DNA from: Owenia fusiformis
Taxonomy: Eukaryota > Annelida > Polychaeta > Sabellida > Oweniidae
Direction: 5' to 3'
NCBI GenBank assembly: GCA_903813345.2
Contig: CAIIXF020000006.1
Coordinates: forward strand, 37,973,348-38,037,347
Length of the DNA stretch: 64,000 nt
Shown here piece after piece: positions 1 through 11,524 of the stretch. Positions within the stretch are counted from its first letter, which is position 1; every line of letters starts with the position of its first letter. The position numbers and the translations under genes were made by a program. Under the pieces are notes generated by a model that searched no databases, was not told where the DNA came from, and worked only from the letters and a program-made list of their open reading frames with translations.

Positions 1-1
1 T

Positions 2-200
2 GAATTCCTCTTTTACTTACCTTGAAAATTATATATTATATACCTTGAAAATTATGTATTATATACCTTAAAAATTATGTATTATATACTTTAAAAATTA
101 TGTATTATCTACCTTAAAAATTATTTATTATATACCTTAAAAATTATGTATTATATACCTTAAAAATTACTTATTATATAAGGTTAGTAAAAGAGGAATC
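2..200. repeat. Inverted-repeat-flanked minisatellite
   Basis: About eight copies of a roughly 24-bp AT-rich unit (core ACCTTAAAAATTATGTATTA) lie between two arms of about 20 bp. The left arm reads TTCCTCTTTTACTTACCTT near 4-23, and its near reverse complement, AAGGTTAGTAAAAGAGGAA, lies near 180-199. The layout suggests a short MITE whose interior has become a tandem array. The window edge hides any left target-site duplication. Confidence 0.6.
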
Positions 201-1130
201 CACAGTTATTATTAGATTAGAACGAACAGATGACCATATTTGGTATTATTTATGTATTCTGTCTTAAATAGTTATTATTTAGTTGCCATTGTTACTATCT
301 TTTTGTTTTACTTATCCGGGGTCTGTTATTCAGATTGAAAAACATTGTAAACTAACAAGGTCCTTTAAGTAGTGGCCCCTGAAATGGAAAAAATAGTAAT
401 ATAGTCTCGTTGAATGCTCTTGTACATTCCACTGTTTTATTTTATGATCATATGCTTCAATGCATGCATAGATGTAATATAATACATATGTATAGAACTG
501 TTGTATATTGAATAGAGTTTAAACTTTCTAAGAATAAAAGATGTATACATCCAGAAATATTGTATTGTTTAATGTCTGAGCAAATGAGGTCTTTAGTTCA
601 TGGTGATTGAGAATACCCCCATTTCACAAGGCCACCATCTTTATGTTGGGGAGATGGTTGATATATATGTATGCCTATTCACATAGTTATATTGGTGGGA
701 GGGGTAAAAGTTTTGTTTTGTTGGCATGTAAACCATTTATTTAAAAAGAAAAAAGAAAAAACTTTTAGGCCTAATTTGAAAAAGTCAATAAATATCCAAT
801 AACATCTTTGAGGTCCAATAGAGGGGTCAATCTGATATTTAATTAATTACATTTTGGGACAAGATAGAATTTTTGAGTGGGTCCCTGTTTGCTTTTCCTT
901 CATCCTAGGTCCCTTATCTATCAAGAGTTTTCCAAAAATAGCACTACCTTGAAGAAAACAATTCATACATGAAATGAAATTGAATGTTTGAAACAATGTG
1001 ATTTAAATTTAACTCTTACCAATGATAATGAGAAAAAATGAGTTTTACAATGTATTGTGAAGTACACGTATATAAAAATCTTATTGGCATTGTTGTTTAA
1101 ATGGTGCGAAGTATAAAAATTTCAAATATC
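201..1130. other. Intergenic, no gene seen
   Basis: I see no coding exon or recognisable element here. An AATAAA at 533-538 on the + strand, followed by a T/G-rich stretch, could be the poly(A) signal of a gene lying left of the window. That is a guess based only on the motif. Confidence 0.4.
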
Positions 1131-1413
1131 ACAGGCCCCACTGGAAGATCCAGGGAGGGGAGCTCAAAACCTTTTGTGGGCCCAGAAAAAGATTTTAGGC
1201 CCCAAGAATCTTGTAGGGCCTCAAAAAATGGGTCTTTTTGGGCATAATTTGGTATTCTAAGGCATTTTTAGGCAAATGTATCATTAATTGGGCCTTGAAT
1301 TTTTAAAAATTGGGCCCAATTTTAGGTTATAGCTCGGGGCCCAAAATTCTTTCCTGACTCAAAATTTGGGCCTCTTGTTGGCTCTTGTTATCTTCTGGAT
1401 CCGCCAGTGGACA
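1131..1413. mobile_element. Short MITE with CCACTGG...GATCCAG termini
   Basis: The left end reads CCACTGGAAGATCCAGG and the right end reads CTGGATCCGCCAGTGG, forming imperfect terminal inverted repeats. The interior is rich in GGGCC/GGCCC words. A diverged relative with the same right end (GGATCCGCCAG) and the same GGGCC-rich interior lies at about 56351-56645, so this is a dispersed family. Ends of the type CAGTGGCGGATCCAG are common on non-autonomous DNA transposons of animals. No clear target duplication is visible. Confidence 0.55.
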
Positions 1414-2868
1414 CTGCGAACAGATAGATAGTAGAGTTGGCACTAGAATGAAATTCATTGTCTGTACTAAAGAATAACAATAAAGAATATATATATCAAT
1501 TATTGCAATGTGAAGATTAGATGAGAAAAAACTGTAAGAAAAAGCATCAGCTTTAAATCTAAAATAAAGGTGTTTTGCTACTCATACATTTGATGCGATC
1601 ACGTGACAAAGTGGGTGTACATAGCCTCGTTTTGGGTTTAACCTTGCAAATGGCGGACAAAATTTGGAAATCCTAAATCATCGATTATTTGGAAAATATT
1701 AGGGATTTATCCTTTGAATAGTATCGAAATTTACATCAAAGATCTGAGTAAGTATTCATGCATTCGGTATGGGAATTTGCAATTAATAGGATTTATACTT
1801 TTTGAGAAATGTACCCTGTTTTGTCGCTGTCAATTTTACAATCGGAAAAATTCATGCCGCCACCTCCCACTTCCTAGTTTTGGAAAGATATAGCCGTTGT
1901 TTTAATACGATCGATATGTACATGCTGCAAAATCGTCTCAACGATTCTAAATTTGAGTCAAGGACTGTGAGTTGATTTTAGAACAATGATGCAGGTCAGC
2001 GAAGTTGGTGTAGACCTCCTTATCAATTCAAGTCTCAGCCCCGGGTCTCAGCCTAAGGAAGGTTCTTGAAACCTGCGATTTTGATGAGTATACTGGTAAA
2101 CCTTACGGTTGTTTACCAGGATTGGTCAAAAATCCTATTGACATCTCTTTATCATGTCTGAAGTGGAAAGGCAAGACTGGGTCAATTACTTCCTGTGTGC
2201 AGAGGACTAATCTAGTCCTACAAAGCTGCCTGTACAATTGTAACAATGATCTACACCTCTTATTTAAAATTCATGGCACTGGATAAATTCAATGGAGCTT
2301 GCTGACATTCATGCTTATGTTGCTAGACTATCGGAAATCTGTCATTTGTCTTGCCAACTCACCAGTCAGCATATACCATTTACATGACCAGGATCACAAT
2401 GTTCATGTTCACTAAAACTAATTATGACCATCAACCTGATGAAATAATTTGTTCGGCTATTTGAAATTGTTGCTGAAAAATAGTTAAAAGTTATCCTTTC
2501 GGAAAGTTCACGGAACAGATTCTTTTGAAATTTTCAGAAAATGTGCCTAATAGATTACCTTAAATGATACAGGCTTTGAACATTTGAAAAATTGTCTCTA
2601 ACAAAAATTGTGGTCATAAAACAAACCTTCCCCAGAAAAACTGAACCCACTTTGGCAAAAGTCTGGCTATGGACCTGATAAAGTTACCCAGAATTATAAG
2701 ATTATAAACCTCAACTCCCGTCACCATTCTAGAATGATAGAATGTCACACCAACCTCATAATTTTTCTCGATCTCAGTTTTTTTCTGGAGTATGATACAA
2801 ATTGTACTTCCAGTCCCAGATATTAATTGGATTTGCAATATGAAATTATTTTTTGAGAGGACCATACA
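1414..2868. other. Intergenic, no gene seen
   Basis: No coding exon is supported here. A CACGTG E-box-like word lies near 1600. The stretch near 2630-2670 resembles short dispersed repeats, but its ends are not clear. Confidence 0.35.
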
Positions 2869-2870
2869 TA

Positions 2871-4831
2871 CAGGGTGATCCAGAAGTAACGTCAAAGATG
2901 TTGTAATTTCAAAAGTATTCATCAGATCTTCATGAAATTTGGTATACATGTACCCACAACATTTCTGAGTTACCATCTCAAAGATTGGAATTCAATCATT
3001 TCATTGTTTGAAATTATGGTTGCTATAGTAACCCGATATCGCGTAACCCGGGGCAAATTACTTAACGTGTAATGCGTAATCTCAAAATATCAACAAGATC
3101 TGAAATTGTTATATCCTCAACATTTTATTTCACAACAATATAAATCATACTATTGCACAGTTACTAATAATAGTTCATTCTACATAATTGCCACCATTTG
3201 CAACACATTTCTCATGTCTGGATACCCATTCCTTGAACACAGAATTAAATCCATTAGAACTCATTCCTTGTAGGGCTAGTACTACGGCATTTTTCAATTC
3301 CTCACAGGATTGAAAATTATTTCCACTAAGGTTTCTTTTTAGTTCCCCATACAAATAAAAGTCACTGGGGGCAAGATCAGGTGAATAAGGGGCATGTTCA
3401 AGTTGTTGAAATCCAAGTGTTTGGACTGTGTTGCTGGTCAGGATTGCAGTGTGCGTAGGGGCATTGTCCCAATGCAAGATAAACTGCTGCAGATGTCCGG
3501 GACGCTTTTTCCTCAGGGAACGTTGAAGATCACGCTTCAGAACCTGAAAAACAAATGTTTAATGGTTGTTAAACCAGTTGTTTCATTGATTGGATTTGGA
3601 TTTGAATCATGGCCATGGAGTTATAATTATATTGACAGTGAACAACATTTAAATACTTTAATTAAAAATAGAATTCACAGTATGATGTATTATTAGAACA
3701 AATGATATCTTACCTTTGCAATGTAAACGGCATTAATTCTCTGGCCAATGGGAACAAAATGGGTTAACACCATTCCTCTAATGTCAAAGAATGTCACAAC
3801 CATTTGTTTCTTTTGTGGAATTCCTGGTACTATTTTAGGCTTGGTTGGTGTTGGGGAGTTGTCATGTTTCCACGATGAACTTTGTTGCGTGGTCTCTGGG
3901 ATGTAGAATGATAGCAATGATTCGTCACTCATAATGATCTTGTTAAGAAAGTCATCTCCATCTCTCCGATATTTTGCAAGAAAGTCCCTTGAAGCCTTAA
4001 CACGCCGGTCTTTCTGCTCCTGTGTCAAGTCATGCGGCACCCATTTAGCAGACACCTTCTTTAACAGACAGTTCTTTGTCAGTATCCGTTGCACAGTCCC
4101 ATAGCTCAGATCGTGTTTTTCAGCCAATTCTCTGATAGAAATTTGCCTATTGTCCATAACATCAGCTTCAATTGCTTTGATGGTTTGATCATCGAATGAC
4201 GACACTGGCCTGCCTCCTCGCTGCTTGTCTACCACTTCATCATATCCACTGGAATACTTGTTAAACCACCTGTAAATGTTTCTCTCAGCAATGGCAGCTT
4301 TACCATATGCCTTCTTTATCTGTCTTATAGTCTCTTTTACACCTTTCCCCAACTTTACACAGAACTTAATGTTTGTTCTTTGCTCTATTTTACTCTGACT
4401 TGGCGCCATCTTGAATTGGGTGGGTTAGTGTCCTTGGTCATGTTAGTATTTGTCATGGATGATGGAAGCAATTCAAAGAAATTGAAAGCTTTTTATGAAT
4501 GCCTATTGTGACATCACAACTATTACATATTTGTTACCATGGCAACAAATATAAAAATCATAGAAAACAAACAATGAACATTTTCAAATGTTACTGACTT
4601 TTTAAATTAGAGAAATTCACAAAAACATTATGGTTTCTCTTCAATTTGCCCCGGGTTACGCAATATCAGGTAACTATAGCAACCATAATTTCAACCAATG
4701 AAATGATTGAATTCCAATCTTTGAGATGGTAACTCAGAAATGTTATGGGTACATGTATACCAAATTTCATGAAGATCTGATGAATACTTTTGAAATTACA
4801 ATGTCTTTGACGTTACTTCTGGATCACCCTG
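2871..4831 (-). mobile_element. Mariner-type DNA transposon with long terminal inverted repeats
   Basis: This is a 1961-bp element flanked by TA at 2869-2870 and 4832-4833. It begins CAGGGTGATCCAGAAGTAAC and ends with the reverse complement. The inverted repeats run 2871-3059 and 4643-4831, 189 bp each, with only a handful of differences, which is far longer than the roughly 30 bp usual for mariners. The similarity continues a few bases outward (ATACATA on both sides), so the true TA could lie slightly further out. It encodes one transposase on the - strand. Near-identical arms and a readable transposase indicate a recent arrival. Confidence 0.93.
3175..4409 (-). CDS. Mariner DD34D transposase, split by one intron
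   Basis: Exon 1 is 4409-3714 (232 codons) and exon 2 is 3543-3175 (122 codons plus stop), giving 354 residues, close to the usual mariner length of about 345. The N-terminus carries two helix-turn-helix units (RNIYRWFNKY and ISIRELAEKHDLSYGTVQRI), the paired DNA-binding fold that recognises the inverted repeats. The catalytic triad is visible: MSDES, WDNAPTHTA and PYSPDLAPSDF. The last two aspartates are separated by 34 residues, which is the DD34D signature of mariners. The two reading frames are separated by 170 bp (3544-3713) that starts GTAAG and ends TTTGTTTTTCAG in transcript sense. Removing this keeps the frame exactly (AAG then GTT). I see no premature stop in either exon. An alternative is a chance insertion that happens to have splice signals, but the fit is too exact for that to be likely. 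Confidence 0.9.
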
Positions 4832-4833
4832 TA

Positions 4834-5988
4834 TGTATTTTTAAATATTATTTTCTCAACTTGCAGCTACAAAAATGCGGTTTTCTTCATTATAAGCCCA
4901 ATGTAGGTTTCTTGTGATAGCCATTATAAAAGAAATGAGAGATCACGTGGGGGGCAATAACGTCACAACCAATTCGAATATTGCTTATTAAGCAGCTATT
5001 TTCACAATATGATGAAAAAATATGTCCAAATGCATTTATCAAAAAATGATATTGATTCCTTTAGGTTAAAAATACCATTTCATATCTGCTTTAAGTGCTT
5101 ATAGAATTATTTCACTCCAAGCATTATTTCCCGACAAATGGTTAGGCCCATCCTTTATTTTTTTGTCTTCTAGACTTCCCTCAATTCACTAGATTTGCCT
5201 TGTGTACCACTGATACAAAATCAAGATGCAAAAGATTTTGTTTAAATATGATACAATAAAAAGCATCTAAGCAAATTACTTTTAGCTTGTAGATTATCCT
5301 CTATGCAAATCAGTCTCTGAACATATCTAGATTTCATTGAAGTTAGCAATGTTATTGAAATATCATGAATCATCTCTGATTAAAGCATTCAGCTGGAATT
5401 GAATAGTGAATGCTCTCTTCAATATATGGAAGTATCATGCTATTCATAGGATTTTATATAATATTATCCTACTTTGAAAATTGCTATGTGGTCATCGTTT
5501 TGTGCTACTGCTGGTTGAGTGAATGCCAAGCAAATCTTAAATCTTGTCATCAAAATTCTTAGAAAACAACTTATCCATTCAACTTAAAATGTTTACAGAT
5601 GCAAGAGCAGACTAGTGTCAAGGTATGGTCATGTTTTGGGCATGCTGGGTAAATTAAATGGCAGGCATTTGTGTGATAATAATACCTTTATGTTTTGTTA
5701 TCTCCAAGATTCGTCTATTTTTCATTTCTGTTTTGTCGGATACTTACAATTTTGTACTTTCTTGAGTGGGTAAATGTCTGCTGTGTAATTACAATTCAAA
5801 AGAACTTCTTTCAATAACTGATCTCTAAACAATTTCAATAAAAAATAATTATCAGATTTCATTTTGCATTTAAGTTGATTATTCCCTGATACAAAATATT
5901 GAAGTTTATTTGTGAAGATTTACATCAAAATGCTGATGAAGTTTTCTTTTATTTTTTAAGCTTGAATGTTAATCATTATCTGTTTCTC
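4834..5988. other. Intergenic, one dispersed-repeat fragment
   Basis: Most of this stretch shows nothing recognisable. About 5590-5670 (containing GCAAGAGCAGACTAGTG and GGGCATGCTGGGTAAA) matches sequence in AP2A intron 10 near 29145-29240. Part of that family appears inverted at about 52625-52690. It is an unclassified dispersed repeat. Confidence 0.45.
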
Positions 5989-5989
5989 T

Positions 5990-7500
5990 CAATTCTTCGA
6001 TTTAATCATGAATATTGAGTACATTGACTTCATTGAGTATATCGAGTACATTGAGTGTATTGTGTACATTAAGTACATTGAGTATATTGAGTGTATTGTG
6101 TACATTAAGTACATTGAGTATATTGAGTGTATTGTGTACATTAAGTACATTGAGTATATTGAGTGTATTGTGTACATTAAGTACATTGAGTATATTGAGT
6201 ACATTGAGTATATTGTATACATTGAGTATATTGAGTACATTGAGTATATTGAGTACATTGAGTATATTGAGTGTATTGTGTACATTAAGTACATTGAGTA
6301 TATTGAGTGTATTGTGTACATTAAGTACATTGCGTATATTGAGTGTATTGTGTACATTAAGTACATTGCGTATATTGAGTGTATTGTGTACATTAAGTAC
6401 ATTGCGTATATTGAGTGTATTGTGTACATTAAGTACATTGAGTATATTGAGTGTATTGTGTACATTAAGTACATTGAGTATATTGAGTGTATTGTGTACA
6501 TTAAGTACATTGAGTATATCGAGTACATTGAGTATATTGTATACATTGAGTATATTGAGTACATTGAGTATATTGAGTACATTGAGTATATTGAGTGTAT
6601 TGTGTACATTAAGTACATTGCGTATATTGAGTGTATTGTGTACATTAAGTACATTGCGTATATTGAGTGTATTGTGTACATTAAGTACATTGAGTATATT
6701 GAGTGTATTGTGTACATTAAGTACATTGCGTATATTGAGTGTATTGTGTACATTAAGTACATTGCGTATATTGAGTGTATTGTGTACATTAAGTACATTG
6801 CGTATATTGAGTGTATTGTGTACATTAAGTACATTGAGTATATTGAGTGTATTGTGTACATTAAGTACATTGAGTATATTGAGTGTATTGTGTACATTAA
6901 GTACATTGAGTATATTGAGTGTATTGTGTACATTAAGTACATTGAGTATATTGAGTGTATTGTGTACATTAAGTACATTGAGTATATTGAGTGTATTGTG
7001 TACATTAAGTACATTGCGTTTATTGAGTGTATTGTGTACATTAAGTACATTGAGTATATTGAGTGTATTGTGTACATTAAGTACATTGCGTATATTGAGT
7101 GTATTGTGTACATTAAGTACATTGCGTATATTGAGTGTATTGTGTACATTAAGTACATTGAGTGTATTGTGTACATTAAGTACATTGAGTGTATTGTGTA
7201 CATTAAGTACATTGCGTATATTGAATACATTGAGTATATTAAGTACATTGAGTACATTGAGTATATTAAGTACATTGCGTATATTGAATACATTGAGTAT
7301 ATTGAGTATATTAAGTACATTGAGTATATTGAATACATTGAGTATATTGAATACATTGAGTATATTAAGTACATTGAGTATATTGAGTACATTGAGTATA
7401 TTGAATACATTGAGTATATTAAGTGCATTGAGTATATTGAGTACATTGAGTATATTGAATACATTTAGTATATTGAGTACATTGAGTATATTGTATATTG
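5990..7500. repeat. 1.5-kb satellite of ATTGAGTAC-type 9-mers
   Basis: The basic unit is a 9-mer such as ATTGAGTAC or ATTGAGTAT, arranged in a 36-bp higher-order unit (9-mer variants ending in GTGTACATT and AAGTACATT) through most of the array. The right end falls back to simple 9-mer variants. Because the period is a multiple of three and stop codons are rare, four or more frames stay open for about 500 codons. The predicted peptides are pure low complexity (YIEYIECIVYIK-like), so I do not treat them as genes. Confidence 0.95.
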
Positions 7501-7724
7501 GTACTAGTCTTGCAAAATTATTTATCATTCTATATTGTAAGGTAATGCATTATTTTCCATATTAATTAAGTACAGTGTACAACTGTCTCAAGAAATATGT
7601 AGATTTGATTATTAAGACAACAGATTATTCAGGGTGAATGGTGAGTGTCAGCATGATCCAATTTATATCTAATTTTTATTCAATGGGCCTACTGCATGAG
7701 TATTATCTAGGTTTATCGAACTGT

Positions 7725-7927
7725 TACTGTACTTCTACTTAATTTGGCGGCCTTTTTAATTTGGTGTTTTAATTTTAATTGAAGTCTGCCAAATTCAGTA
7801 GCCTCCAAATTCAATAATGTATATTTCAATCGTAAATATGTACATTTCAATATTGCAAGTCTGCCAAATTAAGTAGCCGCCAAATGTTCGAAACAGCAAA
7901 TGCGCCAAATTAAGTAGAAATACAGTA
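7725..7927. mobile_element. MITE with TACTGTA termini
   Basis: The terminal inverted repeats of about 25 bp begin TACTGTACTTCTACTTAATT on the left and TACTGTATTTCTACTTAATT on the right (reverse complement). The interior repeats the word GCCAAATTAAGTAG. TA at both ends fits a Tc1/mariner or pogo-type origin. There is no coding capacity. Confidence 0.8.
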
Positions 7928-8586
7928 GATGGCTTGCAGCACCAACAACTTAACAAGAGCCTCTCTATAAATGCAGCTGATGCTTCTTATAGTTTATGAG
8001 AAACCATATAGAGGGTGCAATTGACTGTAGTCTAGGGTATAAATAGGGGAACCAAAGTTTGATCTATTCAGGTATCAGAGGATGGATAGATTAATGCCTT
8101 TACTCTTTTCTTGAATTAGATTATAAGCCTCTGGTCTGAAGTATGACCAGAGGTTTCGTTAGCAGCAGGCAACAGGCGATTTTCACCGGTTGTTTTCACA
8201 AAATTGTCTGTTGTTTTTAGGGACTTTTCAACTTTTCCACGTTTAAGTTGTGATTTCCATTAATTGCGCCTATCGTTTTCATTTATTTAGCCTGTTGTGA
8301 GAAATTCTAGTGAAACCCCTGATGACAATCTTAAAATTATAGCTGGATTTATGTCCGTCCAGTCATCTGTCTGTCTTGTCAACAACTATGATTTCCTTTT
8401 TAGTTCATCATCAATAGAGAAAACACCCCTATGAGTCTTGGTTCATGAGTACGCCTTAATCCTGACAAATTTCTTTTGCTGGTAATATGTCTAGTGCTGG
8501 CCTTATCTCTAACATTGTAACTATTCAGATTTGTGTATTCACTTTATCATATCTATCATAAACCTAGATTTCTGTTAGAATATATG

Positions 8587-9417
8587 CACAGGCTGGTATC
8601 GAAATATTTGTCCGCTGTGACGGAGCATGCTATTTCTCATAAAAACACTAAGAATACTTCACGATTTATTTTTTAACTTATATGTTTCATTATACCAAAG
8701 GAAATTACTTACTCCATGCAATGGATATATCATTTGCTGGTAACTTTCACTTCTGTTTGAAGTCCAATTACGCTGGGATGAAAAGCTATTGAAAATGGCG
8801 CCGAAGTATCATACTTAAAAATGTACCATTTCTTGTTTAACTTTCTAAAGGCACGATATAGCGAAACGATATTATTTACACATGGTTTCAGCATTACTAT
8901 AAAGGTATAAATGAGATGTTGATGTATTTGGTCTTTTTAATTCTTTTATAAAAAATAATGTTTAATTTTTTTGTCCGCTGTGACGGAGCAGTTGCAAATG
9001 TAAACTGTGAAAATGCTCCGTCACAGCGGACAAAAAATATTCGTATTATTTTTTATAAAAAAATTAAAAAGACGTAATGCGTTAATATCTCATTAATACC
9101 TTTACAGTTATGCTGAAAACATATTTTAATATTATCGTGTCACTATATCATGCCATTAAAAAGTTTAAAAAGAAATGGTACATTTTAGAGTTTGATACTC
9201 TGGCGCCGTTTTCAATAGCTTTTACTCCTAGCGGTATTGGACTTCAAACAGAAGTGAAGGTTACCCGCAAATGATATACCCATTGCATGGAGCAAGTAAT
9301 TTTCCTTGATGTAACGAAACATATGAGTTAAAAAATAAAGTGTGAAGCATTCTTAGTGTTTTTACGAAAAATAGCATGCTCCGTCACAGCGGACAAATCT
9401 TTCGATACCAGCCTGTG
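8587..9417. mobile_element. 830-bp palindromic foldback element
   Basis: Nearly the whole element is one inverted repeat. It runs from CACAGGCTGGTATCGAAA to TTTCGATACCAGCCTGTG, with arms of about 400 bp that differ at scattered positions. The word TGTCCGCTGTGACGGAGCA appears at both outer ends and, inverted, at both sides of the centre (about 8970-9045). It is flanked by a 5-bp direct repeat ATATG (8582-8586 and 9418-9422), a target-site duplication. No transposase is encoded. The element would form a very long hairpin as RNA or single-stranded DNA. Confidence 0.85.
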
Positions 9418-10019
9418 ATATGGTATTGGGTAATATAAAGGAAAACACCTGATTGGTGCCATGAATGAATACGATCCTATGAAGGAATATGATTTTAGGG
9501 TAGTGTATGGATTCTGAGGTAATTAGCTAAATTTTAAGCAATATTTAGTCTCCAGAATTGTGATACGAAAATTCTAGCATTATTTATAGACTTTAGGGTA
9601 ATAAAATAGAATCTGGTTATCTGTATTTTGATAACTGTTATCATATAATGCAGTCATATAAATGTGTGAAGTAGATGCATTCATACAGAATGTGATGCAT
9701 TGTGTTTGTTGACCTTGACCTTATTTCCTCGTTACTTGGCCTATTTAGTTTTATATCAAGACTCTGAACGCCTTCCCTCCCTATCCATTTCCTGTTCTGT
9801 GATAAATAAGGTATTTTACAATAGACTAAATTTCGTCAAAAACACCCTATTTTCATGATTTACTCATTTTTAAGTTAGCGCAAATGGGTTCTCAAGTGGG
9901 TGCAATTATTCTTAAAACCTCAAATGGTTAAATGCTGGCCATTGCTAGCTGTAGAGATCACTTTGCAGGATCTTGATGCAAGATTTGCCACATTGCATTC
10001 CAGTCTATTATATTTTGAG
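9418..10019. other. Intergenic, nothing recognised
   Basis: I see no exon, repeat or regulatory site that I can support in this stretch. Confidence 0.35.
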
Positions 10020-10485
10020 AGGAGTTAATATCCCAGAATTCAAAGATAAACTTATCTCTATCTAATAGTCTTTATCTTTATATGGAGTAAGGTCAGGGGG
10101 GAGATTTCCCAAAGATCAATTTTCATATTGGCACGTTCAATAACCAATTTTGAAATGGATCTCTCAATGTTCGCTTGTATTTTATGAGTATTCTCTGAAA
10201 GTTTCGATCGAGTAACTTCAACAGTATTACCGTAGTTTTGAAATGATGATGTTGAACTGATGTTAAAATGAAATAAAGCCATTTCACCGATTTCAAATTT
10301 TACTTTGCACATGCACAGCACTGAGAAAGCACGTGCTCATGATTGTTCACGTTATCATGATTGGAGATGTACATGTATAATGGGGAATCAACGAATACAA
10401 TAGAATATGAAAGAATTATGGGAGCTTACTCACCTCTTCTGGGGTAAGGTTCATCGATGAATGAATTCTGGGATATTTCCTCGTC
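10020..10485. mobile_element. MITE with GAGG..ATATCCCAGAATTCA ends
   Basis: The left end (GAGGAGTTAATATCCCAGAA) and right end (TGAATTCTGGGATATTTCCTC) are imperfect inverted repeats. Shorter relatives with the same palindromic ends occur at about 24417-24525 and 39484-39612, and a single end lies near 11692-11725. No coding sequence is present and the family is unassigned. Confidence 0.5.
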
Positions 10486-11502
10486 TTTGTTTTAGCAAGC
10501 AGACACCATCACCATGACATTTTATCCAGGAGTAATATATAGCTACCCTGGGAATTTTGCCCTGGTGTGAAATGTAAGGGGGTCATATTTGAAATGCAAA
10601 AATTGTTTCAATATTTGGTAGTTGCAAGAATCCCCCCCCCCCATAAAAAGGGCAAACAGGCAAATAGATGGGTGTGGGGCATTTCATTTCATTATATTTA
10701 TTTCCTATAAAAATGTCAAAGAATGAAAGAATTAAGTGATTTTGTGGCCAAGTAAACTCAACCAGACAGTTTTATGTATGATACAGTAACCTTTAGTTTT
10801 TTCTTAGTTTTATTGGTCGTTAAACATGAATTAGCTGATAATCCGTCTCAGAGATATGCTTTATATCACAGCGGGAGTAAAATAACTGCTTGAAAATGTT
10901 TTAACGAGCACTCATTTAAGATTTGATTAATCTCGAGGCAATTTAATGAGGTTTTTCTTAACTGTTTTAATTTCTATCATGGGCTCATTTTCCCACTATC
11001 TTGTACTATTGCATGTCTTCAGTCAAATTAAAGAACAACTTGAAACTTAGCTCAGATGTAAAAAGTCAAAGTAATATTAAGTCTTTTGAATAACTGAAGG
11101 CTGAATCATATATTTTTGATACTTTGGTCATTCTGTAGCCATCATTTCAAATGAATGCGGGATCCCAACTGCCAGATTGTCAACTGTCTGCATATTATAA
11201 ACTCCTTTTAGTATCTCAGATTTCCATTTTCGTGCTATCTAAATAAAAATTTCCTAAATTTTCTCTTTTTGTATCAAATATAGATGTTTTATGATATTAT
11301 AGGCCCGTATAACATATTACATGCATGTGTATATTGATATTCATATCCATTCAGATGGTAGAATATTTCTCATTCATCATTTTCTTACACATCATTTTCT
11401 GTTTTCTTCAATGGTTTACCACTGAAGAATATAACACTGTTTTGAATGGGCTTTCATATGGTATATTGCTGAAGAATCTCACTCATTCTTTGTTTCCTTT
11501 CA
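10486..11502. promoter_or_regulatory. Upstream region of AP2A
   Basis: This stretch lies between the last upstream repeat and the AP2A start codon. A strong 3' splice site (TGTTTCCTTTCAG, ending at 11503) lies 21 bp before the ATG. At least one 5' untranslated exon, and the promoter, should therefore lie further left. I cannot place either. A run of C near 10630 is simple sequence. Confidence 0.3.
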
Positions 11503-11524
11503 GGTGGTATATAAATAGTCCAAG

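Noticed and set aside
2614-2976. A 120-codon - strand frame overlapping the mariner left end
   Set aside because: It runs from flanking DNA into the inverted repeat; the same peptide start reappears at the other end of the element because the ends are inverted copies.
3394-3696. A + strand open frame of 100 codons
   Set aside because: It is the antisense of the mariner transposase second exon and its intron; the - strand carries the catalytic motifs.
5966-7565. Four open frames of about 500 codons over the 9-mer satellite
   Set aside because: They are artefacts of a repeat period divisible by three; peptides are pure low complexity on both strands, with no conserved domain.
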